Positions 31,291-43,734 are shown, counted from the first letter of the stretch. The stretch is DNA of 64,000 nucleotides from Silurus meridionalis (GCF_014805685.1 NC_060902.1:5381286-5445285), one strand, 5' to 3'. The notes: a model not told the origin generated them from the sequence alone. Translations and numbers: made by a program.

Positions 31291-33139
31291 ACAATGAATG
31301 GGTTTCATTTTTTCACCAATTGCATTTTTTATTGGTTATTATACTGTGATATTTTAAAACTATCATTTGAGAAAATGTCAAACTATAACCCCAGTCAGCT
31401 TTCAAAGCTTTAACATTTGAGGTTTATTTATGGCTATTGATAAAAATTGGTGTTTTGGAAATGATTATACATTTCGTTTTTTGTAGTCATGATTTATTTT
31501 GCCAATTCTTACTAGTGTCACAGGGTCTAAACAGAGAGGACATAATTTTTTTCTTCTTTTTTTAATGCTAATTTTCTTTTAAAATTTAGTATACATCTGA
31601 TATTTCACAAAGGCTCCACACAACCAAAAGGTGGTTTGCATCAGTCACAATTTGTCCTTTATTTCTGACTACACTGGCAGTTTTAATAAAACAAATGGAC
31701 TGATCACAATGTTGCTTTCAACTGCTACATTCCCAATATGAAAATACTAGATTATTGAATTAGATTCTACTGTTTCCTATTTAATATTGGACTGAGACAT
31801 AATCAGAAAAAGATACAAGTTGTGCAAGAAGTTCAGACAGTAGATGTAGAATGTTATAACAACTCAGCCTCAAGTCATTGTTCTGACAAACTCCTTGTGT
31901 AAGATCTTACAGTTTTACACTCTTAGACAATCTTACACTCTTTAGCATTTCTGCCATGAATGTGCGGCATGTCAGCACTGTTTCACAGACAAACTAGTGC
32001 TTTACTTTTCACATCACATTTTTTGGGGCACATAAATAAATGAGTAGTTTAGTCAGTTTCTTTGATGCCATGATATTCTAGTCTTAAAATATTAGAACAG
32101 CTTAAAACGTGCAATTGGCATTGTGCAAACTCTAGATTCACACTCACTGTAATGTGGGTCAAATTATTCAGTATATCAAACAGATTTGTATGTGTTTTTT
32201 GACACTGAATTACACACACACTCTATGAAAAACAGACAAACTTATGTTTATTTCATGATTTCATGTGCCAGTGATATTACATTTACAAAAGAGTATATTG
32301 AATTTTAAACATAAACAGTGTGTCCTTAACAACAACCAAGCAATAATCACATTTCAGATGGAAAAAGTCTTTAAAATAATATAATTTGTGCATTATGGTG
32401 TGCCTCTATTTAATGTATCTGATGTGGATCTTATGCTTGAAGCTTTGTTTTTTATTAATCACCTAAAAATGTACTTTTCATTTACATTTACTGAGTTACC
32501 TAGTAAAACAAATCTGCTATGAAATCACGTGTTCAACAATTTCTTTTGTGTTTTGATAATAGTAAGAAGAAATGCATAATTTGAAATTCTGTTCTTTTAT
32601 TAGTAGAAGTACAGTACCCTTCACTGATATGATCAGCTTTGATGAATATATATATTATATATATATTATATTATTGAATATGATATTTTGCATTTTTTAG
32701 TACACCGTGGTGATTTAAAAAAGAGGAATTGTTCACCCATTAGGTAACACATAGGTCAGATCCCGTTTGTCATAATCATAATCATAATGGGTGCCAATAT
32801 TAGTGGACAGCACTGTGATATTCACTCATGCCATTTGCAAAATACAATCCTTTTACTTTTAAAATGCTTATTTAAAGTATTAATAAAAAAAAGTCAATCA
32901 ATTAAATGTCATACGAAGTATATCTGCTCATTTTTTTTTTTTAGACTTTCAACCATGTTACTCATTTAAGAACAAAATTCAGACAAAGTGACCTTATTTA
33001 AAATATATTGATGCCTTGATATATAAAGGCTAAATGACACCCTAGTTATCAAGAAAACATAAAAGAGTCGATCTTGAAATCAACACACACCATCATACTC
33101 AGGTAGGAGTTGTGGCCAAGAATGTAACAGTAGAATCAT
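31291..33139. other. No gene seen; AT-rich
   Basis: AT-rich sequence with a short TATATA-rich patch at 32645-32675 and a T run near 32932. Short frames have no domains. Confidence 0.45.
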
Positions 33140-33275
33140 ACACTATATGGTAAAAAGTATTGATACATCTGATTTTTCCATCCAAGGATATATGGTTTAT
33201 GTGGCTTGGAATGAAAGCTCTTGAGTGGTCTGCTATAGAACTCTGACCTCAAACCTTTTGGGATGCCAAGACGTC
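33140..33275 (+). mobile_element. Tc1/mariner-derived element fragment, copy 3
   Basis: CACTATATGGTAAAAAGTAT begins like an end of the family. It is followed by ATATATGGTTTATGTGGCTT and GAACTCTGACCTCAAACC, which align to copy 2. Most of the interior is deleted. Confidence 0.55.
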
Positions 33276-34264
33276 CCAACTTTTAGGATATGCATATGCA
33301 AAATTTAGGTAACAGTAAACCTTGCACATGAAATGAAACCGTAAACTGTGCAAAACAATATTTGACTAACTTTCATTTTTATATAGGTCTGAAAGTGTTG
33401 AATACAATTTTTAACAACTTGAACCATTGCTTGTTCACTTGTTTGCATACTGCATGTCTATTGTGTTTAATGTTACATCCTAAAAAACTGTGTGCATTGC
33501 TATAAAAAACAGCAGCACCATGCTTAACTTAAAGCGCTGTCAATCTTTCTACGTAACACATGCTCTGATGTTTAGTGTTTGTATGAGAAATAAGGTGATT
33601 AGTTGTTGGTTTCATGAAACTAACATATCAATATTTTATAGTTTTCAGAGAAATGGGTTTTGAGGCAAGAGTTTGATGTTTAATTGCTGTTGCGTAACAT
33701 TGCATCAGTAGATGTGGAGTCTGCTCTGCTGTGTGAGAAGAGAATGTGCAGAAGAATACAAAGCAATGTGATAATCTATAGATGAGATGAATACTTCCAT
33801 GTGAATTACAGCAGTGAGCAGTGAATTGGAGCAGGGGAATGGCTCAAAGATAAGAAATATCCACATAGACACACTTCCTGGTTAGTGGCTAACGCTAGCG
33901 CTATGGATTCTTTGGTGTTTAAATGCATGTGCAAAACAAATCTTATTTCCAGTATAGAGCAACCACAATGACACTGCTTCTTTTTATACTCCTGGCAATG
34001 TTGTATATGTTTTCAAGTTTAGTAATAATAATAATTATTAACAAAAGCGCTTAAAGTGCGAAGCAGAGACTAAACAAACGTGTTGTTCTGTAACTTAATT
34101 CAGGGAACTCTATAGCTTTTAACCATGTTTTGCATGTAAAAATAATTCTATTGAACTGAAACTGCATTGAACTGAACTGAACTGAACTGAAAGCCCAGTA
34201 CTGAAAAACTGAAAAACTCTTTCCAAGGGAAAATACTATAGAAATTGAACTTGATCAAAAAAGT

Positions 34265-34727
34265 TGATTCCTTGTGCTGTTCATCAGAGTGTTGCCAGCA
34301 TTGCTTTCGAAGTTGCAAAAGCGGAAAGTCCGCTTTGTCAGTGCTCAGACCCTATAAGTCGGTTTGCATAGCTGTTGTCCCAGAAGCAAGCAGCCTTTTC
34401 TGAAGCTGGCTCACAAGGAAGCCCATAAACAGTTTGCTAAAGACAACCTGTTGGAAATCATGAATTACTGAAACCATGTCCTGTTGTCTGATGAGACTAA
34501 AATAAACTTGTTTGGTGTCCAGCATGTGTGGTGACGCCCTGGTGAGGAGAATCAAGAAAATTGTGTCTTGCCTACAGTCAAGCATGGTGGTGGTAGCATC
34601 ATGCTCTGGGGCTACATAAATGCTGCTAGTACTGGAGAGCTGCAGTTCACTGGGGAAAACATATATTCCAACATGTACTGTGACATTCTGATGCACAACA
34701 TGATGCCCTCCCTTCAGAAACCGGGCT
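34265..34727 (+). pseudogene. Tc1-like transposase fragment, same family as 23249-24078
   Basis: It reads SDETKINLFGVQHVW around the first catalytic Asp, after stop codons, then PTVKHGGGSIMLWGYINAAS and SNMYCDILMHNMMPSLQKPG. Unlike the copy at 23 kb it keeps the segment between NLFG and PTVKH, so the two copies complement each other in content. The second and third catalytic regions and both ends are missing. Confidence 0.85.
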
Positions 34728-35032
34728 GAATTGCAGTTTTCCAACATGAAAACTTTTTGATTCGAACGTATGATAGTTAAAACTAACTGGAAATATGTAT
34801 GTACTTGGCTGAAGGTTTGCTTTAGCATGGCTTACATTGACATATAAAAATGTCATTTGTACTGTAATTACTCAGATAGTATTTCCATCAGGTAATTATT
34901 TATACTTATACTAAACTGCATTATTACTACAAAAGCAGTACTTTTATGCAATGTCTACTGTAGTGCTTGCGCCACAAAATTAAAAATTATTTTCTATAAT
35001 CTATTGAAAAAGTTACTGAAGTTAAACTTTTC

Positions 35033-35222
35033 TTCTTTTCTGGGTGGTCTTCCTTGCCACCACGTTGTTCTACACCTCAAACTACCTAAGCGTGTAGTGA
35101 TGGTCTTGGAGATGGTCACGTCAACAACACACTTGCCAATGTAGCTGGTCACTGATGATGTGTACTACAAGTTGATGGAATCGCTGTTGGTTGCAGCCTC
35201 CCTAAACATGTCCTAGTCAGTT
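35033..35222 (-). pseudogene. L2-type LINE ORF2 fragment between endonuclease and RT
   Basis: Minus-strand reading gives DMFREAATNSDSINL, a stop, then [20 protein letters not shown] and TITTR, the conserved linker of fish L2 ORF2 proteins. Only about 60 codons survive. Confidence 0.7.
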
Positions 35223-35641
35223 AATCATTCAAAAGGAATCAATGTTTTTTTCTTACCTACTCATTTTAGGACAGAAGTGTAAGAGGAATGTCACTAGATT
35301 GTCTCTGAATATATTCCCTGCATTTAGTATAGTTCCATTTATTAATATGTCAAATGCATTTATTCAAAGCAACTGGTATTTTGAATATATAACATCTAAA
35401 CATTTTTGCTATAATAGATATTTTATTTTAGATTTTTATATACATAATAAATGAGAGCTAATGCAAATGGCAAGCAGGTTGTAAACTTGCTACAACCATT
35501 AACAAGTTATTTTTATTGTTGTTTCTCTTATTAATATGCAGTTTAGTGCATTTCTTCAAGGTACAAAATACAGGATAAAGCTAATGCATAAAGAATAATT
35601 TAGTACCTGCTACATGTTTTATCAAAACTTCAGGAAAGATG

Positions 35642-35644
<3 letters not shown>
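35223..35644. other. No gene seen
   Basis: AT-rich non-coding sequence leading into the TA microsatellite. Confidence 0.45.

Positions 35645-35715
<71 letters not shown>
35645..35715. repeat. (TA)n microsatellite
   Basis: About 35 uninterrupted TA units. Confidence 0.97.
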
Positions 35716-35718
<3 letters not shown>

Positions 35719-35861
35719 TTTTCTTTGTATTTAATTATTTATTTTTTGTTATGAGGTGTGTTTAAAAAAACAATATATATATACTGTATATACAACACAC
35801 CAAATACAGTGCATTAAAAATTTATGTTACAAAGAATGGCAATAGTTTTGGTGTTCTTTAA

Positions 35862-36114
35862 TTTATTCTCTGACTCTCAAACTTCCACTATAATTGGGTT
35901 CAGGTCCTGCTCATCTTAGAGCTCTATCCAAATTGCTGGGACTGGAAGTGTGTGATGCTCATCTTGGGCCCATCACTCCACGGCATGCTCTTTCCATTAA
36001 CTGTGACTGCTGATAGCCCCTGCACCGAGGTATGACTCCAGCCTGCTGCTTTCCTCTCACAATTATCTTGAAGCTTTTTTTGGTCCAGCTCTTGTTCAGA
36101 GGTCAGGTTCATTT
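35862..36114 (-). CDS. Candidate terminal exon of an unidentified host gene
   Basis: On the minus strand, a pyrimidine tract ending CTTCTTTTCAG (a good splice acceptor, AG at about 36115-36116) is followed by a 62-codon frame. It includes MNLTSEQELDQKKLQDNCER and later SVQGLSAVTVNGKSMPWSDG, and ends in TAG at 35924. AATAAA follows about 57 bases later (35867-35862). The peptide is not low complexity and the block is less AT-rich than its surroundings. I cannot name a family. It lies on the strand opposite to the candidate exon at 20306, so they would belong to different genes. Chance is possible, since AATAAA is common in AT-rich DNA. Confidence 0.3.
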
Positions 36115-36115
36115 C

Positions 36116-37557
36116 TGAAAAGAAGCTGATATGAGATATCTTTAAGGCATTTCACAGTAAGTTTAGAAGGGTGATGGTTCAGTGAATTTTCTTCTGTGTT
36201 TGTCATCGCTCTATGACTCTGTTAAAAATATAGCTAGACTAAACAAAAATGGAAAAGATGGAAGAAGAGAGGTATACAAACTGAGTATAAGCTTATGTCT
36301 TTTATTAGCACATGATTAAATTTTTAGACACCGTTTTCTTATGTAGCATGGAAAAATAAACCAGATTTGTGGTTTGGTTGCTGTTATTCTCCAGCTGGCC
36401 CAGATTTTTAGCTCTCGGGCTTAGAGTGGGTGGCAACATTGCATTTTGAGGAGAATGTACAGCTAATGCCAAGAGATTAAAATTTGTTTTTCCCATTGCT
36501 TAAGTATTTGTTGGTGAAGACAGTGAATGCAAAGCTTTTTATTTTGTATATTAGATTATGTTTCCAGAGAAATTCAGACACTATTTACAGTGTTTTTTCC
36601 AGAGTATAATATGATCCCTGTGTTTAGCTGTGATAGCATTAAAAATATATATATAAATTTTATCACTGAATATGCAGCCTCATATTTTCTCCATTTATAC
36701 TTGTTTTTTGCCTAACATGCAGTAACGTACCCAACAATGCCTTATATACCATGTGCTGGAACTCAGGGTGACTTTCTGAATTTTTTAAAGATGCTTCATT
36801 TCAAAATACATATGAACAGTTAGCATGGGATTTAGAAAATAAAAACACTGAATTGATCATGTAGATGCATATTAAAAAGAAGACTGAAAAGTCAGTGCTT
36901 ATTGGAATTCTAGAAAATTAATTTTTTTATTCAGTGTAATTATAAAGTTGCTTTCATGTCATGTCTTTTACCATTATTTTCATATTCTTTGCTGTATCTG
37001 ACAAATCGAAAGTGCTGTTTGCTATTTGTGTTTTATAATACATCTGCATAGTGAAAACAGGCATGCTCACATTAAAACACATGAAAAAATCTTAACAATA
37101 ATCTAATGTAAATACAGCATTACACCACATCGAACAGTGTTTACACAAATATGTCAAAAAGAACGGGCAAGTATTTTGTCAATTCTGACAATGGAAGAAC
37201 AGGGACGTCAGGAAGAATCAGCATATAACTAAGGCGAACAGAGACTATGAGTCCCACAAACCTGCACTGTCACATGTCACATCACATTACTTTCTGCACC
37301 TGTACCACATTTCACAGTGAGTAGCACTTGTATTAATATACCTTTAATAGCACTAGTTGTCTTCTCTTTATTGTTTGAATTTCACATCATCTTACTCAGG
37401 TTATGCTTTTTTTTTTTACTTTAAGTTTTCTGTTTTGCATTTTATTTTTTCATTAAAAAAAATGATCTGTACATGCATTTACTTCTGCTTTCTTGCTACA
37501 TGACAAAGGCAGTTAGTTAACACTATTTATACATATTATGCTATTAAGAAACATGGG
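36116..37557. other. No gene seen
   Basis: AT-rich non-coding sequence. The SINE target site lies at its right edge (37542-37557). Confidence 0.45.
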
Positions 37558-37782
37558 TTCCCTGGTGGTCTAGTGGTTAGGATGTGGCGCTCTCACCGCT
37601 GCGGCCCGGGTTCGATCCCCTGTCAGGGAACCAACCCCAGCCATTAGGATTGCACAAGCATTAATGCCGGTCTCAAGCCCGGATAAACGGGGAGGGTTGC
37701 GTTAGGAAGGGCATCCAGCGTAAAAACATGTGCCAAATCAAACATGCGGATGATCCCGAAGAAGCCGAAAGAAAGTTTACGT
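37558..37782 (+). mobile_element. tRNA-Glu-derived SINE with RTE body and tail
   Basis: Flanked by a 16-bp duplication, TATTAAGAAACATGGG (37542-37557) and TATTAAGAAACATGAG (37783-37798). The head (37559-37630) is nearly a complete tRNA-Glu. The body (about 37634-37750), with CGGATAAACGGGGAGGGTTG and ACATGTGCCAAATCAAACAT, matches the 5' untranslated region of the RTE LINE at 8890-9145. The end, GAAGCCGAAAGAAAG, matches the RTE 3' tail at 15660-15678. The SINE is therefore a composite that RTE machinery can mobilise. The near-intact duplication suggests moderate age. Confidence 0.9.
37559..37630 (+). tRNA. tRNA-Glu(CTC)-like head of the SINE, not an independent gene
   Basis: 72 bases fold as a tRNA: acceptor pairs TCCCTGG/TCAGGGA, anticodon loop CTCTCAC with anticodon CTC, A box around TGGTCTAGTGG and B box GGTTCGATCC. 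The anticodon stem has two wobble pairs. An encoded CCA follows (37631-37633), which vertebrate tRNA genes lack, so the head was probably copied from a mature tRNA. It acts as the internal pol III promoter of the SINE. Confidence 0.8.
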
Positions 37783-38632
37783 TATTAAGAAACATGAGGT
37801 GTACAAACTTTTTCACTCAGCTTTAGGCAACAATAGAGGGACTGTTGTTATGTTCTAGTACATTTTCCAATACATTTTTACGAGGTTAGTTATCAAATAC
37901 TGTATGTAATGTGCATGTGCCAGCTTCTAAACATAATACATTCTTGAGTTTGTTTCGTTTAAAGGTTGTAGCTTGTCATATTTAATCATACAAAACCAAA
38001 CATCATCCTACCTCACTTATCATAATTCCTATTCATTTTACAGGAAATGAGACTTGTGAGGCTTTTATCTAAATGTTGTAAGGACTGATGTTTTTCATGT
38101 ACTGTATATTCCAGCTAGATGGGATTTAAAAATGAAGGCAGAGACCAGTTTCCAAAAACTGTTCATAATTAAATTTGAAGACAGCTCATCCTGTGTTAAA
38201 GAAAAGAAAAGAAAAGAAAAAAGAAAATGCTTTAGCTCTTAGAATTCTTTTTTATTTATTTATTTTTTTAGAAGTTCTCTGGTTGGCATTTGCAGATAAA
38301 TTATGTTAAAAAACTAAACTAAACTGGAGGCATTTGGGACTAAGTGAGGAGATTAAAGCCTTTTATATTCTATTGTTAAAATTGCTTCATCTCTTTTTTG
38401 GATTCTACAGATCTAAATTATTAACTGAGATATTATAATGACAGAAAATGATGATAAATATCAATAAGATGTCTATAAACTCTTACTTCTCTTCTCTGTT
38501 AATTATTCTCTATCATTCAACACAGTAAAGATTTTTTTAAATTCTGATTCTTAATTCTTTGTATTTTGAGTAGAAAATTAAACTTAATTTCATTTTTATG
38601 CATCATTTGATCATGATCGACTTACCATATTA

Positions 38633-38705
38633 TTCAATTTAATCCAATTTTATTTGTATAGCATTATACCATTAACAATGGACATTGTCCCAAAGCAACA
38701 ATATT
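38633..38705 (-). repeat. LINE 3' tail, family of 11720-11958
   Basis: Minus-strand reading gives GGGACAATGTCCATTG, then GCTATACAAATAAAATTGG and ATTAAATTGAATAA. It is the extreme 3' end only. Confidence 0.55.
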
Positions 38706-40954
38706 GGTCCTGGTGTGCCCTGCATATGAATCACTGACAGAAATCACTTGCATATGTGTTATGGACGACTAGGAATAGGACTGAGTCATATGCATGGTAT
38801 AAATATAAGTTAGTGATCGCGTTCTCCAGCTCTTCAGCTTGCAATGCTTTATTGGATTCAACATGACTGCAACCGTAAAAGTGTATGTACAGTAGTGTGT
38901 ATATTAGAACACATAAAGGACATTAGATGAGGAACTTGTAGTTGCTTCATTATTAATCCATGCAGCAGAATGGTCTTCTTTCTTTGTGAACAGAAAACAT
39001 CCTAATTTTATTACACTGTCTTAATTGTCAAGCAAAATTAGCCATTACTTCCTAAAACTCCATTTGATGTACACCTAATGAACAGTGCTTTTTGTTTTAT
39101 AATAGCTTTTCAGATATTGTTTCACATTTATTTAAATGGTACAGGTATCAAAGTACAATTTCCAGATTTAAGAACACTTAAATGTTCTGTGCTAGTGACT
39201 GTAAAATCATAAGTTTAAATCCTTTGTAAGAAATCTACTACTGGACATTAGAGAACCATCCTCACCCCTCTATATGTGCTTAGACTATAATATTCCTCAT
39301 TTAGAAGTTACTACAAATAGAGAAGTAAATAGATGTGTCGGGAGGGGGGGACATTCTCATTAATAGTTTTATGTCAGCATGGCTGCAGTTCAGAGATCAA
39401 TCAGAGTAATGAAGTTGCATTGATTATTCCTTGCCATCTTTTATAGCTTTGGTCTTCTAAAGTGAGCAAACTGCTGTGGTGTCTCACTAATATTACATCA
39501 CAGAGCAATTATAATTAAGCACATACCAAGGTTTTTTTGAAGCGGGTTAAAATAACAATTAGGTTCATCATAAATTTACTAATCATAGAGCATCAAAATA
39601 ATTATCCTTCTGTTGATTTTCTATCTACACAGTTATTTAACTATATATTAATTATTTAAACTAATATATTCAATGAAATATATGAACAATTGACCTGCTT
39701 CTTAGATAAGCAGGTATTCCTGTTACTTAAATGACTACATACAGTATCAGCTTCACCAAACAATTTGCCATATGATTATTATATATTTATTATTATTTAT
39801 ATGGAACATAAATGTGTAAACCATAAAGCATCCTATAGTGCAGAATTGATCTATTACTACATAATTACAGCTGTATCTCTTAGTCTAGCATTAACACATG
39901 AACTGAAGTTGCATAAAATGTGTCTACAGATTTTACTGCTCACAGTCAACACTTAAGTGTTACTGTATAATTCCCTGCTAGGTCCTTAGCTTATTAGCTA
40001 TGTTCACAGATTTTTGTGGAGAGTAAAATATTAATCCCTTAAAGTTTCCAACTTTTATATCTTTCTCAGCTGTTGATATACATTTCCATATAGCATTCAC
40101 TTTTGAATAAAATGGTAAACTTGGCTGGAACTGCCTCGACTAGGACTGCAAAATTAAGTCTCCAGTGAATTCCACATAATTGTGTAGCCTGTATAAGAGC
40201 ATTAAATCACAAGCTGCACATTCACATGTATTAGCATTCATTCAGAGGAGTTCCAGCTTCCGAGAGTGTAGCAGAGCTCATTTTCCTTGCATCTCCTTAC
40301 TTTATTGCTTCAATAGCTGCAGCCAGTAATGCAAAGAGAGATGCCATGTTCTGTCCATCACTGATGATGTGGCTAGTCACTGGAATAGAGAACACCTTCA
40401 TTTTGATGGTATGAAGATGCTCAACTGAACTAACAGCTGGTCCCCTTCTGGTTTGTACAGTGGTTTAAAAAATGATTCTTCATGGCCTGTAATTTCAGTG
40501 GTAGTACATTTTTAAGTAAAACATCTAAAAGAAGCAATATTTTCTGTACAGTCCTGGGCAAAAATGTAAAAAAAATTTTAAAGCTTAACAACAAATCATT
40601 GGTCAGGTAATTAGATATAGTAGCTCAGTAGTAGTAGCTTTTATAGAAATTTCTATGAATTTAGTAAACTGGTTGGGCAAACTTGTGGGCAGCTTTTTAC
40701 AAAAAGCTATAGTAGCTGTTAAGATGTATCCATTAAAAACGAATCACTTGTTAACACAACATTTGAATACCTGAAAACTATATAAGTAGTCTTCTATATT
40801 AATATAAGTTTTATATATTTCCCTGTTTCCAGCATTTCCCCAAACAGTTGACTTAACATTTAGAACAATTATTACTTCAGAGTAATTTTCACTGAATTTT
40901 TCCTACATTCTGCCTGGAGAACTTGACATCATATGTGATCAATAGGCCACATTT
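38706..40954. other. No gene seen; candidate conserved blocks
   Basis: AT-rich sequence. Blocks at about 39370-39530 and 40080-40440 have balanced composition and no repeats, and could be conserved regulatory DNA. No credible exons. Confidence 0.3.
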
Positions 40955-41190
40955 TTATGTGTGCAGTGTGCTATACACAGTTCTCAGGGCTCAATGGGAA
41001 GGACACTCTGGATAGGGTGCCAGCTCATCACAGGGCACAATCTTACACCCATTCAGGAAATGCCAATCAACCCACAAAGCATATCTTTGGCCTGAGACAA
41101 AATGTACAATATCCATCGAGAAATTACAAAGTCTATAAACACCGGGTGAGGAACGGATTTGAACCCCCAACCTTGGAGGTGCGAGGCAAA
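40955..41190 (-). mobile_element. tRNA-derived SINE, diverged copy
   Basis: On the minus strand the right edge reads TTTGCCTCGCACCTCCAAGG and GGGTTCAAATCC, a tRNA-like B box, followed by the conserved block around TTGGCATTTCCTGAATGGG and TGTGCCCTGTGATGAGCTGG. This matches a SINE-like repeat abundant in fish. The A-box end is lost. A second small piece lies at 43795-43860. Confidence 0.6.
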
Positions 41191-41393
41191 TCCAAATCTA
41201 ATACCACCTACAAAAGCAATCAGTTATCACCATTATGTCCATGCATCAAATCAAATCAATGAAATTTAATTATATTAACTATATTAAATAATTAATTATT
41301 AATTATATTAAAAAGACTTTTAACAACTAGTCCATATTTGAGTAACCTGGAGGAATTTCTATTTTAATCGGAATAACAAAATGCATAGATTTA

Positions 41394-42160
41394 CCGTAAT
41401 TTCCTATAAAGCGCACCCATATATAAGCCACACCCACTAAATTTGACAAAGATTTTTATTTTGAACATAAATAAGCCGCACCTGTCTATAAGCCGAAATG
41501 TCTACACTGAAACTAATACATTTCACACAGGCTTTAACGAAAGACAGGGTCTGTTACACGGTGTAATGGGTGAAATATGTTGTGGCTCCTTTAAGAGCAG
41601 AGCGGCATTTTGGGAATAGCCTGCCGCATTTTTCGCTATTACTGCATGTGTGCAAGACCGAGCAATATGTCTTTATTATTTTCTGATGCTCATTTCTAAG
41701 TTTCTTTGACTAACCCGTAACGCTGTTGCCAAGAAAAATAAAAAAGCAAAAGTTTTGGAAACCTGTCTGTGCTTATATGATTTCTGTTGCAACTGGAGTT
41801 AGCGAGCTCTCCCTTCACCCAGACTCAACACGTTACAACGGCTTGTATCTAAACAGTAGCCTACCAAGAAAGTCATTGTTCACTGTCTTCCTCCTTCCTT
41901 TCACAACTAGTTTTTCTTTTGGCATCATCGTGCGTTTAAAAATCAACACCGCTGAAAGTTTTTTCTCCCGATGCCGTGCAGCTCAGAACACAGATGAGGT
42001 GCGTTTTTTTCGTTTTCGTTCGGAAATTTCATTGGTCTAATGTTATGTCGATCAGCTTTTTGGCTTGAAGTGTGTGAAACAGGGAAAAACCAAGGAAAAA
42101 TCCATCAATTAGCCGCTTCGTTGTTTAAGCCGCGGGGTTCAAAACGGCAGAAAAAAGTAG
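41394..42160 (+). mobile_element. TA-flanked MITE (CCGTAATTT family), copy 2
   Basis: It begins CCGTAATTTCCTATAAAGCG after TA (41392-41393). It aligns along its length with the reverse complement of 22186-23000 but stops at AAAAAAGTAG, so the last 25 bases or so of the right inverted end are missing. Confidence 0.7.
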
Positions 42161-43176
42161 TTTGTTTATGAATGTTCTTGTGTTCTTCTGATTTTTAACA
42201 GTTTTGGACAGAAGAATGTTTTATATAAAAAAAATGATTAGTGGTATGTTCAGTAGACTCTACCAATTACAGAAAAATCACCGTAGTTTGGTTTAATTAA
42301 GATGAAAGGTTGAGTTTCACTAATAATTGAGTTCTACAACTTCTACAAAGTTTATAATTACCAGTAGATTTCTAATTTTTTTAATTTGTTATACCGGGAT
42401 ATTGTTGTACCAGTCTATAGATTCTGTAGTGTCTTCTGCCAGAAGATTGATTGATTCTAGCTTACCATGAACTCTGAACCACATTCCACACACTTGCCGT
42501 GTAATAAAACAGCAAATCCAAAGAGTCTCTTTGTGATTAATAACACTGTCTACCAGCAGCTGGACTTCCAATATGGGAACTCAGTGGAATTTCAAGTTGC
42601 ATTTATACGCAGCAGTGTGAAATGAGAGAGAAAGAGAGTGAGAGAGAAAGAGCAAGGCGGAGGGACATAGCGAACGAGAACGAGGGAGTGAAAGACGGAG
42701 TAAGAGCTCATCAACGGCAGCCTTCAAGCAATAAAGCTTCATAAATATTGATTAGCATCCCAGCGATCATCGAAAGAATTGAAGGGCAGCCCTGAGATTC
42801 AAATGCTAAGCTCTCAACTCTCATGCTTATTTTAGTTTATTTCATTTTCTTTCAGCAACTTTTAACACTGGAACAAAGACTTTTGTTGACGTGAAGCCGT
42901 GGTCAACATGCACATTCAGTCAGGCTTTTGTGCTCCTCAGAACGCCATGTGACTTGTTCCAGAGTACTCCGGAGCTATTCCCTCCTCCTCCCCTCTTGGT
43001 TTCCTTTCTGCCTTTTTTTCTTTCCTCTGCAAGGATGAGCTGCTGAGGAGAGGAGGAGGTGCGAAGAGGTGGATATGTTTTCTGTTTCGCTCAAGTGCCG
43101 GATGGGGGTCATCAGACGCAGGATCAAGGGTATTGTGCAATGCGCCACTGTGGCATGAGCTTTAATGCTGGTTGGG
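42161..43176. other. No gene confirmed; purine-rich tract and weak exon candidate
   Basis: A GAGA-rich tract (42620-42670) is followed by GC-richer sequence to about 43150. An ATG at 43074 opens MFSVSLKCRMGVIRRRIK before a GGTATTG that could be a poor splice donor near 43132. The block looks like a 5' untranslated region plus first exon, but the donor is weak and the peptide is not recognised. Confidence 0.25.
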
Positions 43177-43196
43177 GTGTGTGTGTGTGTGTGTGT

Positions 43197-43228
<32 letters not shown>
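43177..43228. repeat. (GT)n microsatellite with one interruption
   Basis: About 25 GT units interrupted by GA at 43201. Confidence 0.96.
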
Positions 43229-43734
43229 AAGGTGGAGTGGTGAATGGGGGTTACTTTTTAAAGCTGCACAGAGTTGCTTTCTTAAAGTGTCTGTTTGATG
43301 TGCTAGTTTCTGGTATTTGCAAGACAATTAAACAAGTTTAAGATTTTTGTGTTTTAGATTTTTGTTGAAATTTACAGGCAACATTTTTTGGAATGTAACC
43401 AAAAAAGTTTTGCATTTTAGCCTTTTTGACCACATAGTCATTACATTGTAGATTGTCTTGCATCAGAACAGTTGATACACAGTTGATGATTTGTGCGTTT
43501 ATTTGATATTTCACTTCCTTTTATTCCTCTCGAAATTTTTGTTAAAGGTATATAGTTATTATGTAAAGAATTGTGTAATGATCTAGGGAATTAATGCTGG
43601 ATTACTGCTAATGATATTATTAATTATGAATCACAGCAGGTAATATGTTTCAAATGCAATTGAAAAAACATGATATTTTTTATTTGCATCAAAGCTGACC
43701 CATGGTAACATGTAGCTGATACTTCTTATCGTTA

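Noticed and set aside
37559..37630. Independent functional tRNA-Glu gene
   Set aside because: It is the head of a SINE flanked by a 16-bp target duplication, has an encoded CCA and is joined to an RTE-like body.
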